Part shown: piece after piece, positions 42,841-51,007 of the stretch
How the letters are laid out: each line of letters begins with the position of its first letter
Numbering within the stretch: the stretch's first letter is position 1
NCBI GenBank assembly: GCA_002841885.1
Contig: PHBE01000009.1
Span: forward strand, 186,001 to 250,000
DNA: 64,000 nucleotides
Reading direction: 5' to 3'
DNA from: Deltaproteobacteria bacterium HGW-Deltaproteobacteria-18
Lineage (GTDB): Bacteria > Desulfobacterota > Desulfovibrionia > Desulfovibrionales > Desulfomicrobiaceae
Position numbers and translations under genes: made by a program
Notes under the pieces: generated by a model
What the model was told of the DNA's origin: nothing
Database searches by the model: none
The model's input: only the letters and a program-made list of their open reading frames with translations

Positions 42841-42886
42841 AAACGAGAATGGCCGCTACCCCGAAAGGGAGCGGCCATTCTCGTTT
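42841..42886. terminator. Strong bidirectional terminator hairpin
   Basis: Perfect 17-bp stem from 42841-42857 (AAACGAGAATGGCCGCT) to 42870-42886 (AGCGGCCATTCTCGTTT) with a short paired loop. Sits between the convergent methyltransferase-fusion and DUF5320 genes; A/T ends on both sides suit termination in both directions. Confidence 0.85.
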
Positions 42887-42904
42887 GCAAGCCGGGAGGG
42901 CCGG

Positions 42905-43192
42905 CTATTTCATTTCCGCCAGACGCTCCTGGATGGCTTTCAGTTGCGACTGCAGGGCTTCAACCTGATTTTTGAGCGCCTGTTGTTCCGCGGCCGGATC
43001 AATGGCACCCTGCCGTGCGAAACGACCCTGCGGCGCTGTCGCGAAAAAGCGTCTTCCGCGGCCTCTGCCGCCGCAAAATCCGAATCCACCGCCGGTCGCA
43101 TAGCCCGGCGTCCCGGAACCGGAACAATATCCGGCACCGCGTCCTGTCATGGAGCCCATACCCATGGGTCCCGTTCCGTTACCAGCTGGCAT
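42905..43192 (-). CDS. DUF5320 family small Gly/Cys-rich protein
   Basis: 95 residues. N-terminal PAGNGTGPMGMGSMTGRGAG, a Gly-rich middle with isolated Cys residues (YCSG, FCGG) and RGRGRRFF, and a C-terminal coiled coil (LKNQVEALQSQLKAIQERL). This is the DUF5320 pattern common in anaerobes beside NifX/NifB-type genes; function unknown, possibly metal or cluster linked. Excellent AAGGAGGT site before the ATG at 43192. Follows the IscU-like gene by about 50 bases, likely the same operon. Confidence 0.85.
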   Translation of the reverse strand: MPAGNGTGPMGMGSMTGRGAGYCSGSGTPGYATGGGFGFCGGRGRGRRFFATAPQGRFARQGAIDPAAEQQALKNQVEALQSQLKAIQERLAEMK

Positions 43193-43244
43193 CGCAGACC
43201 TCCTTCCCGCTTCTGTGCGGGAACAGTTGTGTGAAAACTGTCCG

Positions 43245-43685
43245 TCATTTTTCCTCAAGGGCGAGGCGCATGTATTTGCCGAGTGCCTCGTGCAGCGTCG
43301 AGACGGCCAGAAAGGCGCAGTGATGGTGGTCCTCCGGGATCTGCCCGGCCCGGGCCAGGACCATGGCGTCGGTGATGTCGAAAAGTTCTTCGGCGGTTTT
43401 GCCCACAGCCATCTCCGCCGCCAGGGATCCACAGACCACGCTGGGGCCGCAGCCGTCCGTCTCAAAGGATGCCGCGCAGACCCTGTCCCCGTCGAATTTG
43501 AGCGAGATGGCCATGCTGTCGCCGCAGGAACCCTTGAGCTCCGCCGTGCCGTCGGCGTCGGGCATGGCTCCCATGTTGGGAGGGTTGACCCAGCGCTGAT
43601 AGGCTTCCTCGCCCCAGGCCGCCCTGGTGTCCTCGTTTATAGTGTTCTGCATGGCCTTAATGATGCGGTCCAGATCGTCGCCCAT
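43245..43685 (-). CDS. IscU/NifU N-terminal-like iron-sulfur scaffold protein
   Basis: 146 residues. Three scaffold cysteines in family context: GSCGDSMAI, TDGCGPSVVCGS and DHHHCAFLAVSTLHEAL, matching the GxCGD, GCG and C-x-L-A motifs of IscU. An N-terminal extension (RAAWGEEAYQRWVNPPNMG) differs from classical IscU. Probably assembles or stores Fe-S clusters in the cytosol. No iscS or nifS gene adjoins. The ATG at 43685 is preferred over an in-frame TTG at 43691, with AGAGG upstream. Confidence 0.88.
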   Translation of the reverse strand: MGDDLDRIIKAMQNTINEDTRAAWGEEAYQRWVNPPNMGAMPDADGTAELKGSCGDSMAISLKFDGDRVCAASFETDGCGPSVVCGSLAAEMAVGKTAEELFDITDAMVLARAGQIPEDHHHCAFLAVSTLHEALGKYMRLALEEK

Positions 43686-43964
43686 GAGCAAAAACCTCTT
43701 TTGTGTTTATGTGAAGATTACCGGAACATAACGCAATTTTTTTGGGCGGCCCGGGCCAACCGCGTTTTCGCTTGCCGAAGGCAAAGCAACACTGATGCCA
43801 TCACGGGGCTGCCTTGAAACGACACGTCGCAATGTCCGGCTGCATTGAAGAGCGCGGGGATTGCGGGGAGATTTGGCGTGCCCTGCGGGGCGATGCCGCA
43901 ACCCAGGATGGAATGCACAGTAGCCCTTGCGCGACTCTCTTGCGCGTGTCGCAGGAAAGGGTGC

Positions 43965-44831
43965 TCAGGCTACAGGTGCCCGTCTCGCGATCAGGGCCTT
44001 GGCGCATCCGCTGGCCATGATTGCGGCGCAGCCCGTCAGTTGCAGGGGTGAGAGTGTCTCGCCGAAGAGCCACCACCCGAAACAGACCACGGCCAGGGGC
44101 TCAAAATAGGCCAGGGTGCCAAACGTCGCGGCGGGTAGCCGGCTCAAGGCGGCTACGGCGAAGGAGATGGCCAGAAAGCCGGGCACAAGCCCCGTGCCCA
44201 GAAGCCACAGTGTGTTCACGGCGGAGATCTCGGGGCGGGTGTTTAAAAAGAAGGGCAGCATGACCAGGGCTCCGGTCAGGAGTTGGTAAAAGGCGCGGTT
44301 CAGGACCGGGACGGAGGGCGGGATGCGGCGGTTCATGAGGATGAAGCCCGCGTAACAGAGCATGGCCAGCGCAGCCAGGCCAAGTCCCGCCGCATGGTTT
44401 GAGCCGTCTGCGAAATTAAGCCGGAACTTCATCATAGCCGCGAAGCCGAGCATGGCTAGGCTGATCAGCGACCAACCCGTAAGGCCGAGCCGTTCATTCA
44501 TGAAAAAATGCGCGAAGACCGAAGCGGCCACCGGGGCCAGATAGACGAGCATGATGGCGTTGGCCATGGAGGTCAGGTTCATGGCCTGCACGTAGAAGAT
44601 GATGAACCCGGCCAGGAGCGCGCCGTTGACGATCACGGGCCAGGTCGGCCAGCGCCTGAGCGTTCCGGCCTGACGGGTGCCCAGGAGGAAAACGGCTAGG
44701 AACCCCGCCCCGAGCAGGAGGCGGAAGAAGGTGATGGTTTCGGCGGGCAATCCGGTGATTCTGGAGAAGACGCCGATGGTGCCCATGAACAGGGCCGAGA
44801 GAATGGCCAGGGTGACGCCGGTGGTGTCCAT
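43965..44831 (-). CDS. EamA/DMT-family transporter
   Basis: 288 residues, ten predicted membrane helices in two EamA repeats (MTSMANAIMLVYLAPV-like and FGTLAYFEPLAVVCFGWWLFGE). Exporter of unknown small molecule. Only distantly similar to the EamA gene at 33.5 kb. Starts 64 bases after the ferredoxin-nitroreductase gene, so possibly the last gene of the FMN reductase - nitroreductase - transporter operon. Confidence 0.85.
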   Translation of the reverse strand: MDTTGVTLAILSALFMGTIGVFSRITGLPAETITFFRLLLGAGFLAVFLLGTRQAGTLRRWPTWPVIVNGALLAGFIIFYVQAMNLTSMANAIMLVYLAPVAASVFAHFFMNERLGLTGWSLISLAMLGFAAMMKFRLNFADGSNHAAGLGLAALAMLCYAGFILMNRRIPPSVPVLNRAFYQLLTGALVMLPFFLNTRPEISAVNTLWLLGTGLVPGFLAISFAVAALSRLPAATFGTLAYFEPLAVVCFGWWLFGETLSPLQLTGCAAIMASGCAKALIARRAPVA

Positions 44832-44895
44832 GCGAATCGCCGTATTGATAAGGATTGAAGTGCCGGGGCGCGCGTTTGCGCCCCGGCGAGAGCGT

Positions 44896-45711
44896 TTAGC
44901 CCAGCATGTTGACGGAGGATGGCTTTCTTTTCACGGGGCGGTGATACTCCACCGCCGGGTGACCGAAAAGCAGGGCATAGCCGAGGGTGTGGTCCGGCGG
45001 GATGCGCAGCGTTTCCTTCAGCTCCGGGCAGACGGCCAGGGCCATCATGAACATGCCGTCCCACAGGGTGCCAAGCCCACGGGCGCTGGCCAGGAGCTCG
45101 AAGGTGGTCAGCGCGATATGCACGTCCTGCACCGGACAGGCCACGCCGGGAGCGGCGCTGGTCAGCAGCATGTGGGGGGCTCCCCGGAAGATGATGTCCC
45201 GGCCTTCCGCTTTCCATTTCTGGACAGCCCAGCCCAGGTATTGCGAGATCAGTCCTTCCGGCAGCTTGCCGGCATCGGCCATTGCGGCGAGGCGGTCCAG
45301 GGTTTCCCGGCGCAACCGGTCCATGAAGGCCTTGTCCCGGATCACGGTGAACACGACGCCCTGGGCGTTGACCCCGGTCGGCGAATGGCTGGCGGTGCCG
45401 ATGAGTTCGTCGATCAGCGCCGGGGAGACGTTTTCGTCCTTGTAGCGCCGCACGGAGCGCCGCCATGTGACGAGGCTGGTCATCTGCTCCGCGGAAGGCA
45501 GGTTTTTCATCGGCTCCGCGTCATCGGCCACCAGTCCCAGAATGGACACGGCCCCTGTCGGGCAGACGGTGTAGCAGTGCTGGCAGCGGTAGCAGCGCCC
45601 TTCGTCGGTGATCTCGGGGAAATCCGCCATGGCGATGATGCCGGCCGGGCAGTCGGCCGCGCATTCACCGCACTGGATGCATTTATCCTTGTCGATGTGA
45701 AAGTCGATCAT
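44896..45711 (-). CDS. Ferredoxin-nitroreductase fusion protein
   Basis: 271 residues. The N-terminal 60 residues hold two [4Fe-4S] motifs (CIQCGECAADCPAG and CYRCQHCYTVCPTG). The rest is an FMN nitroreductase domain (TWRRSVRRYKDENV, SPTGVNAQGVVFTVI, GLGTLWDGMFMMAL). Such fusions, common in anaerobes, pass electrons from ferredoxin-type carriers to FMN to reduce nitro compounds, quinones or unknown substrates. Lies 11 bases after the FMN reductase gene and surely shares its transcript; likely regulated by the divergent HxlR protein. Confidence 0.92.
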   Translation of the reverse strand: MIDFHIDKDKCIQCGECAADCPAGIIAMADFPEITDEGRCYRCQHCYTVCPTGAVSILGLVADDAEPMKNLPSAEQMTSLVTWRRSVRRYKDENVSPALIDELIGTASHSPTGVNAQGVVFTVIRDKAFMDRLRRETLDRLAAMADAGKLPEGLISQYLGWAVQKWKAEGRDIIFRGAPHMLLTSAAPGVACPVQDVHIALTTFELLASARGLGTLWDGMFMMALAVCPELKETLRIPPDHTLGYALLFGHPAVEYHRPVKRKPSSVNMLG

Positions 45712-45722
45712 TGCTGTCTCCC

Positions 45723-46337
45723 TTATTCGCTCATGGTTTCCAGGACCGGAAAGCTGCCCAGATGCGGTTTGATCGCCATGCCCAGCCAGGCGATGGTCTG
45801 CCCCAGATTCTTCATGTTGCCAAGTCCTTCGGCATCTGTCTCGACCTCGCCCTTGTCGCGGCCGTAGCCCATGTTCCAGTACACCGAGCCGGGGATGATC
45901 ATCTGGTTCATGAGGAACATGTGGTTGATCGTGTCGTAGACGTGCGTGGCTCCGCCCCGGCGCACGGCAACAACGGCCGCGCCGATCTTGCCCTTGAAGG
46001 CCCGGCCGTTGGCCAGGGCGACAAGGCCCGCACGGTCAAGCAGGGCCTTCATCTCGGCCGAGACGTCGGTGAAGTAGGTGGGGGAGCCGAAGATCAGGGC
46101 GTCGGCGCGCAGGAGCTTCTCCATGACCTCGTTGAAGACGTCTTTCTTCATGGCGCATTGCCCGTCCTGGCGCGAAAAACATTTGTAACAGGCCTGACAG
46201 CCCCGGATGTTCTTTCCGCCGACCTGAACCAGTTCGGTTTCCCACCCGGCGGCGGTGAGGGGTTCCAGGGCCCTGTTCAAGAGGAATTCCGTGTTGCCGC
46301 CCTTGCGCGGGCTGCCGTTTACTGCGATTGCGTACAT
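45723..46337 (-). CDS. NADPH-dependent FMN reductase/flavodoxin-family protein
   Basis: 204 residues. Flavodoxin-like fold with phosphate loop VNGSPRKGGNTEFLLN, a Cys-rich segment GCQACYKCFSRQDGQC typical of iron-sulfur flavoproteins, and FGSPTYFTDVSAEMKALLDR. The CxxC-type cysteines may hold a cluster (IsfA-like) or only resemble it. AAGGAG site before the ATG at 46337; the longer frame to 46685 overlaps the divergent regulator and is rejected. First gene of the redox operon opposite the HxlR gene. Confidence 0.9.
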   Translation of the reverse strand: MYAIAVNGSPRKGGNTEFLLNRALEPLTAAGWETELVQVGGKNIRGCQACYKCFSRQDGQCAMKKDVFNEVMEKLLRADALIFGSPTYFTDVSAEMKALLDRAGLVALANGRAFKGKIGAAVVAVRRGGATHVYDTINHMFLMNQMIIPGSVYWNMGYGRDKGEVETDAEGLGNMKNLGQTIAWLGMAIKPHLGSFPVLETMSE

Positions 46338-46448
46338 ATTTTTCTCCTTGGTTGGGATTGACTGCGTGTTGCAGGCCCAGCTAGAGCACATGTCTGCGAT
46401 TATGAAAAGTACTGTCAATAATGTGCGGTACACACATGGAGTATAGTA

Positions 46449-46883
46449 ATGGACAAAAACGAAGTCCGGCCGTGCAGGGTCAAGGAAATCTCCGGCAAGC
46501 GCTACCGCTGCTATTTTGAGCTTACCTTGGCGGTAATCGGCGGAAAATGGAAGCCTATCATTCTTTATCACCTCTCTTTGGCGAGCGCGGTCCGTTTTGG
46601 GGGGGTGAGACGTGGCATGCCCGACGTGACCGAACGCATGCTGACCCGGCAACTGCGGGAGCTGGAGGCAGACGGGCTCGTTCATCGTGAGGTCTACCGC
46701 GAGGTGCCGCCCCGCGTCGAGTACTCCCTGACGGAAATGGGGCTCAGTCTCATCCCGCTCCTGTTGCAGATGCGGGACTGGGGGGTGGACTACGAAAAGT
46801 ATCTGGGCGCAGATCTGATTTTCACGGGAGATGGGTACGAGAGGCCGATTCTGGAGGGTGCGGATTCCTGTGTCGGGGCCTGA
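46449..46883 (+). CDS. HxlR-family transcriptional regulator
   Basis: 144 residues. Winged helix of HxlR type: LAVIGGKWKPIILYHL, MPDVTERMLTRQLRELEADGL and REVPPRVEYSLTEMGLSL. Cys residues near the N-terminus (PCRVKEISGKRYRCYF) could sense redox or electrophiles, as in other HxlR proteins. Divergent from the FMN reductase; the 110-base gap contains a loose GTAC...GTAC symmetry (46409-46432) that could be its operator. Start ATG 46449 with GGAG upstream. Confidence 0.9.
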   Translation: MDKNEVRPCRVKEISGKRYRCYFELTLAVIGGKWKPIILYHLSLASAVRFGGVRRGMPDVTERMLTRQLRELEADGLVHREVYREVPPRVEYSLTEMGLSLIPLLLQMRDWGVDYEKYLGADLIFTGDGYERPILEGADSCVGA

Positions 46884-46928
46884 TGCTCAGGCCTTTTACA
46901 GCGGCATCCCAGTTCGGCCACCGGGCTG

Positions 46929-48188
46929 TCAGAAGGTCATGAGAAAGGTCACCAGGGCTCCGGCCGGGATGAGCATCAGGCCGGGGATGAGGATGCGCGG
47001 CAGGAGCTTGCCCGGATCCTGATGGAAGTATTTGCAGGTCATCAGGAAGCAGATGTGCATGGGCGAGGACATTATGCCTGCGTATCCGGCGTACATTCCC
47101 AGGCTCAGGATTACCGGAATGAGATGGGGCTGTCCTGTGGAATGAGCGAGTCCGAAGAGCAATGGGAAGGTCGCACCCACAAAAGCGATGGTCAGACCGG
47201 CCACAAAGCCTACCAGAAAGGGTAGGACAATGGCCATGATGTAGATCGTGCCGCCTCCACCGAGGGTCTGAGCCAACACTTCGACAACGTGGCCCTGGTC
47301 CAGGATTTCCTTGAAGATGAAGATGGCGCCCACCACGCCCAGCAGAGTCATGGTGTTGTCCTTGCCCGCCTCTCGCAGCACCGCTCGCCAGGTGGACTGG
47401 GCCATGAACAGGCTCACGAAGGAGGCAAGAATCAGGGCCGCGATGACCCCGTATTCCATGGGTCTGCCTGGCCAGAACACGGCGCAGAGCCATTCGCCGC
47501 CGATGGATCCGGCGATGGCCGTGAAGAGCGGGAGTCCGCCGAACCAATCCTGTGCGTCACGGGTCTCGACTGCGACGGAGGGCAGGCGAGGCGCATTTTT
47601 CAGGGCCGGGCGCAGGATCAGGATCCAGCCCAGGGCAATGGCCACCAGCGGGCCGGGCCACAGCAGCGCGATGATTCCGGTCACCGGAATGCCAGCCAGC
47701 GAGGAGGCCAGGATAAGGCCCGGATACAGCGGCCAAGCCAGTTCCCAGATGTGTCGGAACCAGTAGTTGATGAGGGCCTGGTCCCTGGGGGGGATGGCCA
47801 GTTCCGAGGCAGCCTTTTCAACCATGGGTGCGGAGAAGATAGCTCCGCCGGGCATGGGCAAGAGGCCGATCAGCGCAGGAAAAAAAGCCAGGAGCAGGGA
47901 ACGGGAGCGAATCTGGGCGCGCATGGCGCGCATGAACCGCTTCGACTGGCCGGAAGCCGAGTACAGGGCGCTGAAAGCCAGGATGACGCTGATGATGGCA
48001 CAGAGCACAAAGGTCTCTTCGGTCAAGAGCGCGTCCGGGATGGCGCCAAGCCAAGTCAGGGGCGAAAGGCCAAAAAGAATCGCCAGCAGGAAGCTGCCCG
48101 CCAGGATGGACAAGCCCAGCCCCAGCTTGAGGCGGATTCCCGCCAGCATGACGGCGAAAACGAGGACGATGGAAAAAATTGCGCCCAT
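46929..48188 (-). CDS. DUF401 family integral membrane protein
   Basis: 419 residues with about ten to eleven membrane helices. Characteristic segments: ALIGLLPMPGGAIFSAPMVEKA, NYWFRHIWELAWPLYPGLIL, and a C-terminal half with FVAGLTIAFVGATFPLL and MSSPMHICFLMTCKYF. DUF401 proteins are predicted transporters found mainly in anaerobes and archaea; substrate unknown. The paired arrangement of P-G-G and S-P-M-H motifs recalls anion or dicarboxylate permeases. Transcribed alone toward the HxlR gene. Confidence 0.85.
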   Translation of the reverse strand: MGAIFSIVLVFAVMLAGIRLKLGLGLSILAGSFLLAILFGLSPLTWLGAIPDALLTEETFVLCAIISVILAFSALYSASGQSKRFMRAMRAQIRSRSLLLAFFPALIGLLPMPGGAIFSAPMVEKAASELAIPPRDQALINYWFRHIWELAWPLYPGLILASSLAGIPVTGIIALLWPGPLVAIALGWILILRPALKNAPRLPSVAVETRDAQDWFGGLPLFTAIAGSIGGEWLCAVFWPGRPMEYGVIAALILASFVSLFMAQSTWRAVLREAGKDNTMTLLGVVGAIFIFKEILDQGHVVEVLAQTLGGGGTIYIMAIVLPFLVGFVAGLTIAFVGATFPLLFGLAHSTGQPHLIPVILSLGMYAGYAGIMSSPMHICFLMTCKYFHQDPGKLLPRILIPGLMLIPAGALVTFLMTF

Positions 48189-48221
48189 TGAGTCCTGACC
48201 GACTGGAAAACTACAAATTTC

Positions 48222-48346
48222 CAGGCTGCTTGAAAATGGTGAGATGCTGGGAGCAAATAAAATTCAGGGCCGCAGCGTAGTTAAACATACGTGAGGTTCT
48301 GGATTTTCTGCAGTGACGAAACAGATCGCCGTTTTTAAGCAGCCTG
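48222..48346. repeat. MITE-like element with 15-bp inverted ends
   Basis: Ends CAGGCTGCTTGAAAA (48222-48236) and TTTTTAAGCAGCCTG (48332-48346) match as an inverted repeat at 14 of 15 positions. The 125-bp element sits between DUF401 and YchJ genes; its right end touches the YchJ stop codon. A 14-base piece of its interior (AAAACGGCGATCTG) recurs at 33413-33426. Confidence 0.75.
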
Positions 48347-48817
48347 CTAGCCGCAACACTTTTTGAATTTCTTGCCGCTCCCGCAGGGACAGGGCTCGTT
48401 GCGTCCCGGCTTTGGGTTCTCGTTTCGGACGGTCTCGGTCTCGTGCTCTCCATCCAGGTAGTACCATTGGCCTTCCCGGCGCACGAATCGGCTGTTCTCG
48501 GTCATGCTCTGCGTACCGCCCTTGTGCCGGAAGCTTGCCCGAAAGCGGACCATGCCCGAATCCCCGTCCGTAGCCGTTTCCAGGATCTCAAGGCCGAGCC
48601 AGGTGATGCTTTTGTTCCAGCGTCGCACATCTGGAGCGTTGAATTCCGGGCGGTGCTCCTCGACCATGGTGCCTTGGAGATAGTCCATCTCGTCCCGGCA
48701 AAAGGCTGTATAGCGCGATCGCATCAAGGCCTCGGGGCTGGCGGCCGGAACCTGGCCGGCTATGATCGGGCCGCAGCACTCTTCAAATTTTCGTCCCGAA
48801 TGGCAGGGGCATTCCAT
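48347..48817 (-). CDS. YchJ-family protein with SEC-C zinc motifs at both ends
   Basis: 156 residues. N-terminal [15 protein letters not shown] and C-terminal [14 protein letters not shown] are both SEC-C metal-binding motifs, bracketing an NTF2-like domain ([52 protein letters not shown]). This is the UPF0225/YchJ arrangement; function unknown. Starts 9 bases after the NifX-like gene with AGGAG upstream, so co-transcribed with it. Confidence 0.9.
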   Translation of the reverse strand: MECPCHSGRKFEECCGPIIAGQVPAASPEALMRSRYTAFCRDEMDYLQGTMVEEHRPEFNAPDVRRWNKSITWLGLEILETATDGDSGMVRFRASFRHKGGTQSMTENSRFVRREGQWYYLDGEHETETVRNENPKPGRNEPCPCGSGKKFKKCCG

Positions 48818-48826
48818 GATCTTCTC

Positions 48827-49180
48827 CTAGTGCGTGCAGCCTTCGTGATTGCAGAGAATATTCTTGTCGATGAGGTCGCCGTTGGTCCAGCTTTTGAGCA
48901 CGTCGAGGATTTCGCCCTCGCAGCCGCGTACAACCTTTATGCCGTGCTCGGCCATCTTGTTAATGGCCCCTTGGCCGATGTTGCCGACGAGCAGGGTGGA
49001 TACGCCCTTGGCCTGCATGCTGACGCCCACGGTGGACTTGCATCCGCAGCCCGAAGGCGGATAAAATGTCTCGCTTTCGACGATCTGGCCGGAGTCGTTT
49101 AGAGTGAAAATGGTGAAGGTCCGAGCGTGACCGAAATGTTCGTCTACGCGGGTACCAACTGTGGGGATGGCGACTTTCAT
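48827..49180 (-). CDS. NifX/NifB-C-terminal-like (dinitrogenase cofactor biosynthesis) protein
   Basis: 117 residues. MKVAIPTVGTRVDEHFGHARTFTIF is the conserved start (motifs VAIPT and DEHFGHA). Then come a Cys-rich loop (PPSGCGCKS), TLLVGNIGQGAINKM and GIKVVRGCEGEI, and a Cys/His tail (NILCNHEGCTH). Relatives bind iron-molybdenum cofactor precursors, but many anaerobe copies lie away from nif genes, as here, with unknown cargo. First of a two-gene unit with YchJ; no nif structural genes are present. Confidence 0.9.
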   Translation of the reverse strand: MKVAIPTVGTRVDEHFGHARTFTIFTLNDSGQIVESETFYPPSGCGCKSTVGVSMQAKGVSTLLVGNIGQGAINKMAEHGIKVVRGCEGEILDVLKSWTNGDLIDKNILCNHEGCTH

Positions 49181-49279
49181 GGGAAAACTCCTTGTTTTTC
49201 AGGTCCATTTGCCCCTATGATTGAAACATGTCCGCGTCAATAAAGGACTCGGCACACTCTTACGCGAAGGAGGACAATC

Positions 49280-49591
49280 ATGAAAACGGGCAAGCCGAAA
49301 CACTATCAGAAATTGCAGGAAATGTATCCTGAACTCATCTCCGCCGCCGAGGCCCTGGGCAAGGCAGCGCAGGAGGCCGGACCTTTGAGCGAGAAGGAAA
49401 TGCACCTTGTTCAGCTCGGCGCTTCCGCGGCCCTGCGCTCCGAAGGCGCGGTCCGCAGCCATGGCCGCCGGGCCCTGCAGGCCGGAGCAACGCCGGAGGA
49501 GATTAGGCACGCCGTCATTCTCTTGACCAGCACCATCGGATTTCCTACGGTCGCGGCGGCTTTGGACTGGCTTGAAAAGGTTCTGGACTAG
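49280..49591 (+). CDS. Carboxymuconolactone decarboxylase/AhpD-like small protein
   Basis: 103 residues. All-helical CMD fold: LSEKEMHLVQLGASAALRSEGAVRSHGRRALQAGATPEEI pattern (key pieces KEMHLVQLG, RSHGRRALQAGATPEEI) and a final HAVILLTSTIGFPTVAAAL. The AhpD-type CxxC is replaced (position SEGAVRSH has no Cys), so peroxidase activity is unlikely; more like the decarboxylase-like or orphan subgroup. AAGGAGGA site before the ATG. Confidence 0.88.
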   Translation: MKTGKPKHYQKLQEMYPELISAAEALGKAAQEAGPLSEKEMHLVQLGASAALRSEGAVRSHGRRALQAGATPEEIRHAVILLTSTIGFPTVAAALDWLEKVLD

Positions 49592-49620
49592 GATTTTTCA
49601 ACCACATTGCGGTTTGATGG

Positions 49621-49646
49621 AGCGGCCCGCGAGGGCCGTTCTTTTT
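49621..49646 (+). terminator. Terminator or attenuator hairpin before ridA
   Basis: CGGCCC (49623-49628), GCGA tetraloop, GGGCCG (49633-49638), then TTCTTTTT. It ends only about 5 bases before the ridA ribosome site, so it either ends the AhpD-like transcript or attenuates ridA. Confidence 0.75.
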
Positions 49647-49657
49647 ATGGAGGGTAT

Positions 49658-50047
49658 ATGCGCAAACTCGATTTCATCGCCACGGACAAGGCTCCGGCCG
49701 CCGTGGGCCCCTATTCCCAGGCCGTGCGTGCCGGGGGGGTTTTGTATGTCAGTGGACAGCTTGGGCTGGCCCCCGCCACAGGTCAGTTCGCCGGTGCGGA
49801 CTTTGAGGCCCAGGCGAAGCAGGCTCTGGCCAACATGGGAGCCATCCTGGCCGAGGCCGGATGCGCCGTAACGGATATCGTCAGCGTGGACGTGTTCGTG
49901 ACCGACCTGGCCAATTTCAAACTTTTCAACGGCATCTACGACGAATTCATGGCCGGTCACCGGCCTGCTCGCGCCGCCGTGCAGGTCTCGGGTCTGCCGC
50001 TGGGCGGAGTTGTAGAACTCAAGTGCGTGGCCCTGGCCCGTCAATAA
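49658..50047 (+). CDS. ridA: RidA family reactive-imine deaminase
   Basis: 129 residues. RidA/YjgF fold: PAAVGPYSQAVRAGGVLYVSGQ, a central VSVDVFVTDLANFKLFNGIY and the catalytic Arg region RPARAAVQVSGLPLGGVVELKCVA. Hydrolyses enamine/imine intermediates released by PLP enzymes. Start ATG 49658 with GGAGGG; the longer frame to 49607 contains the terminator and is rejected. Followed 9 bases later by the LOG-family gene. Confidence 0.95.
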   Translation: MRKLDFIATDKAPAAVGPYSQAVRAGGVLYVSGQLGLAPATGQFAGADFEAQAKQALANMGAILAEAGCAVTDIVSVDVFVTDLANFKLFNGIYDEFMAGHRPARAAVQVSGLPLGGVVELKCVALARQ

Positions 50048-50056
50048 GGAATTTTC

Positions 50057-50956
50057 ATGACCAACAAACGAACCCGCCGTTTCGGTGTTTTCCCCTCGGC
50101 CAATGAAGACGCTCAGGCCGCCAAGCGCCATGTCGACACTCCCCAGTGCCAGTCCGCGTCCTACCGCCTGGCGTTTCAGGATCAGGATTTTCTTCTGCGC
50201 GAGGAGCTTCGCCCCGTGCGCCTGCAGCTGGAACTCTTGAAGCCCGAGCTGACCCTGCAGGAGCAGCAGATCGAATCCACCATCGTCATCTACGGCAGCG
50301 CTCGGACAATGGATGCGGAGACGGCCGCCGTGCGTCTGGAAAAAGTGCTCGAGGGGCTCAAGAAATACCCCGACGACGTCCTTTTGCGCAGCGAGTTGGT
50401 TAAGGCCCGCACGGCCGTGGCCAACAGCCGCTATTACGAGGAGGCGCGAAAGCTCGGGCGGCTCATTTCCGAGAACATGGACACATGCAAGCACGTGGTC
50501 ATCACTGGCGGCGGTTTCGGGATCATGGGCGCCGCCAACCGGGGCGCGCACGATGTGGGCGCCAAGAGCATCGGCATGAACATCGTGCTCCCCTTCGAGC
50601 AGGAGCCCAACCCCTACATCACCCCCGAACTGAGTTTTCAGTTCCACTATTTTGCCATCCGCAAGATGCATCTCTTGATGCGGGCCAAGGCCCTGGTGGC
50701 TTTTCCCGGCGGTTTCGGGACCATGGACGAGCTTTTTGAGGCCCTGACCCTGATCCAGACCCGCAAGGTCAAACCCATTCCGGTCCTGCTTTTCGGTCGC
50801 AGGTTCTGGCACAAGGTCATCAACTTCGAGGCCCTGGTCGAGGAAGGAACCATCAACCCTGAAGATCTGAACCTCTTCCAGTATGTCAGCACGGCGGAGG
50901 AGGCCTGGGAGATTATCCGGGCGAGCAATGGGCTTACTACGGATGGGAAGCCGTGA
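50057..50956 (+). CDS. LOG-family (TIGR00730) Rossmann-fold nucleotide-binding protein
   Basis: 299 residues. The C-terminal lysine decarboxylase-like/LOG domain holds GGGFGIMGAANRGAHD, SFQFHYFAIRKMHLL and the signature FPGGFGTMDELFEALTLIQ. LOG enzymes split cytokinin-type or other nucleoside-5-monophosphates, though many bacterial members are of uncertain role. An N-terminal extension of about 110 residues precedes the domain, with a segment STIVIYGSARTMDAET. Co-transcribed with ridA. Confidence 0.88.
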   Translation: MTNKRTRRFGVFPSANEDAQAAKRHVDTPQCQSASYRLAFQDQDFLLREELRPVRLQLELLKPELTLQEQQIESTIVIYGSARTMDAETAAVRLEKVLEGLKKYPDDVLLRSELVKARTAVANSRYYEEARKLGRLISENMDTCKHVVITGGGFGIMGAANRGAHDVGAKSIGMNIVLPFEQEPNPYITPELSFQFHYFAIRKMHLLMRAKALVAFPGGFGTMDELFEALTLIQTRKVKPIPVLLFGRRFWHKVINFEALVEEGTINPEDLNLFQYVSTAEEAWEIIRASNGLTTDGKP

Positions 50957-51000
50957 TGCGTGATCCGTAATGCGTGACGCGTGACGCGTGATGCGTGACG
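50955..51000. repeat. Short GCGTGA tandem repeats between convergent genes
   Basis: Seven- to eight-base units based on (A/C/T)GCGTGA occur six times in 46 bases (50955-51000), between the LOG gene stop and the lipoprotein gene end. Variable spacing and single-base changes suggest a decaying microsatellite. Confidence 0.7.
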
Positions 51001-51007
51001 GTTTTGT

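Noticed and set aside
33517-44831. The two EamA transporters as a recent duplication
   Set aside because: They share topology but few identical stretches and lie in unrelated contexts; they are separate family members.
46381-46448. Promoter with TTGACA (minus strand, 46413-46418)
   Set aside because: The -10 region at the right distance (AGACAT) is a poor match, so I do not list it as a feature.
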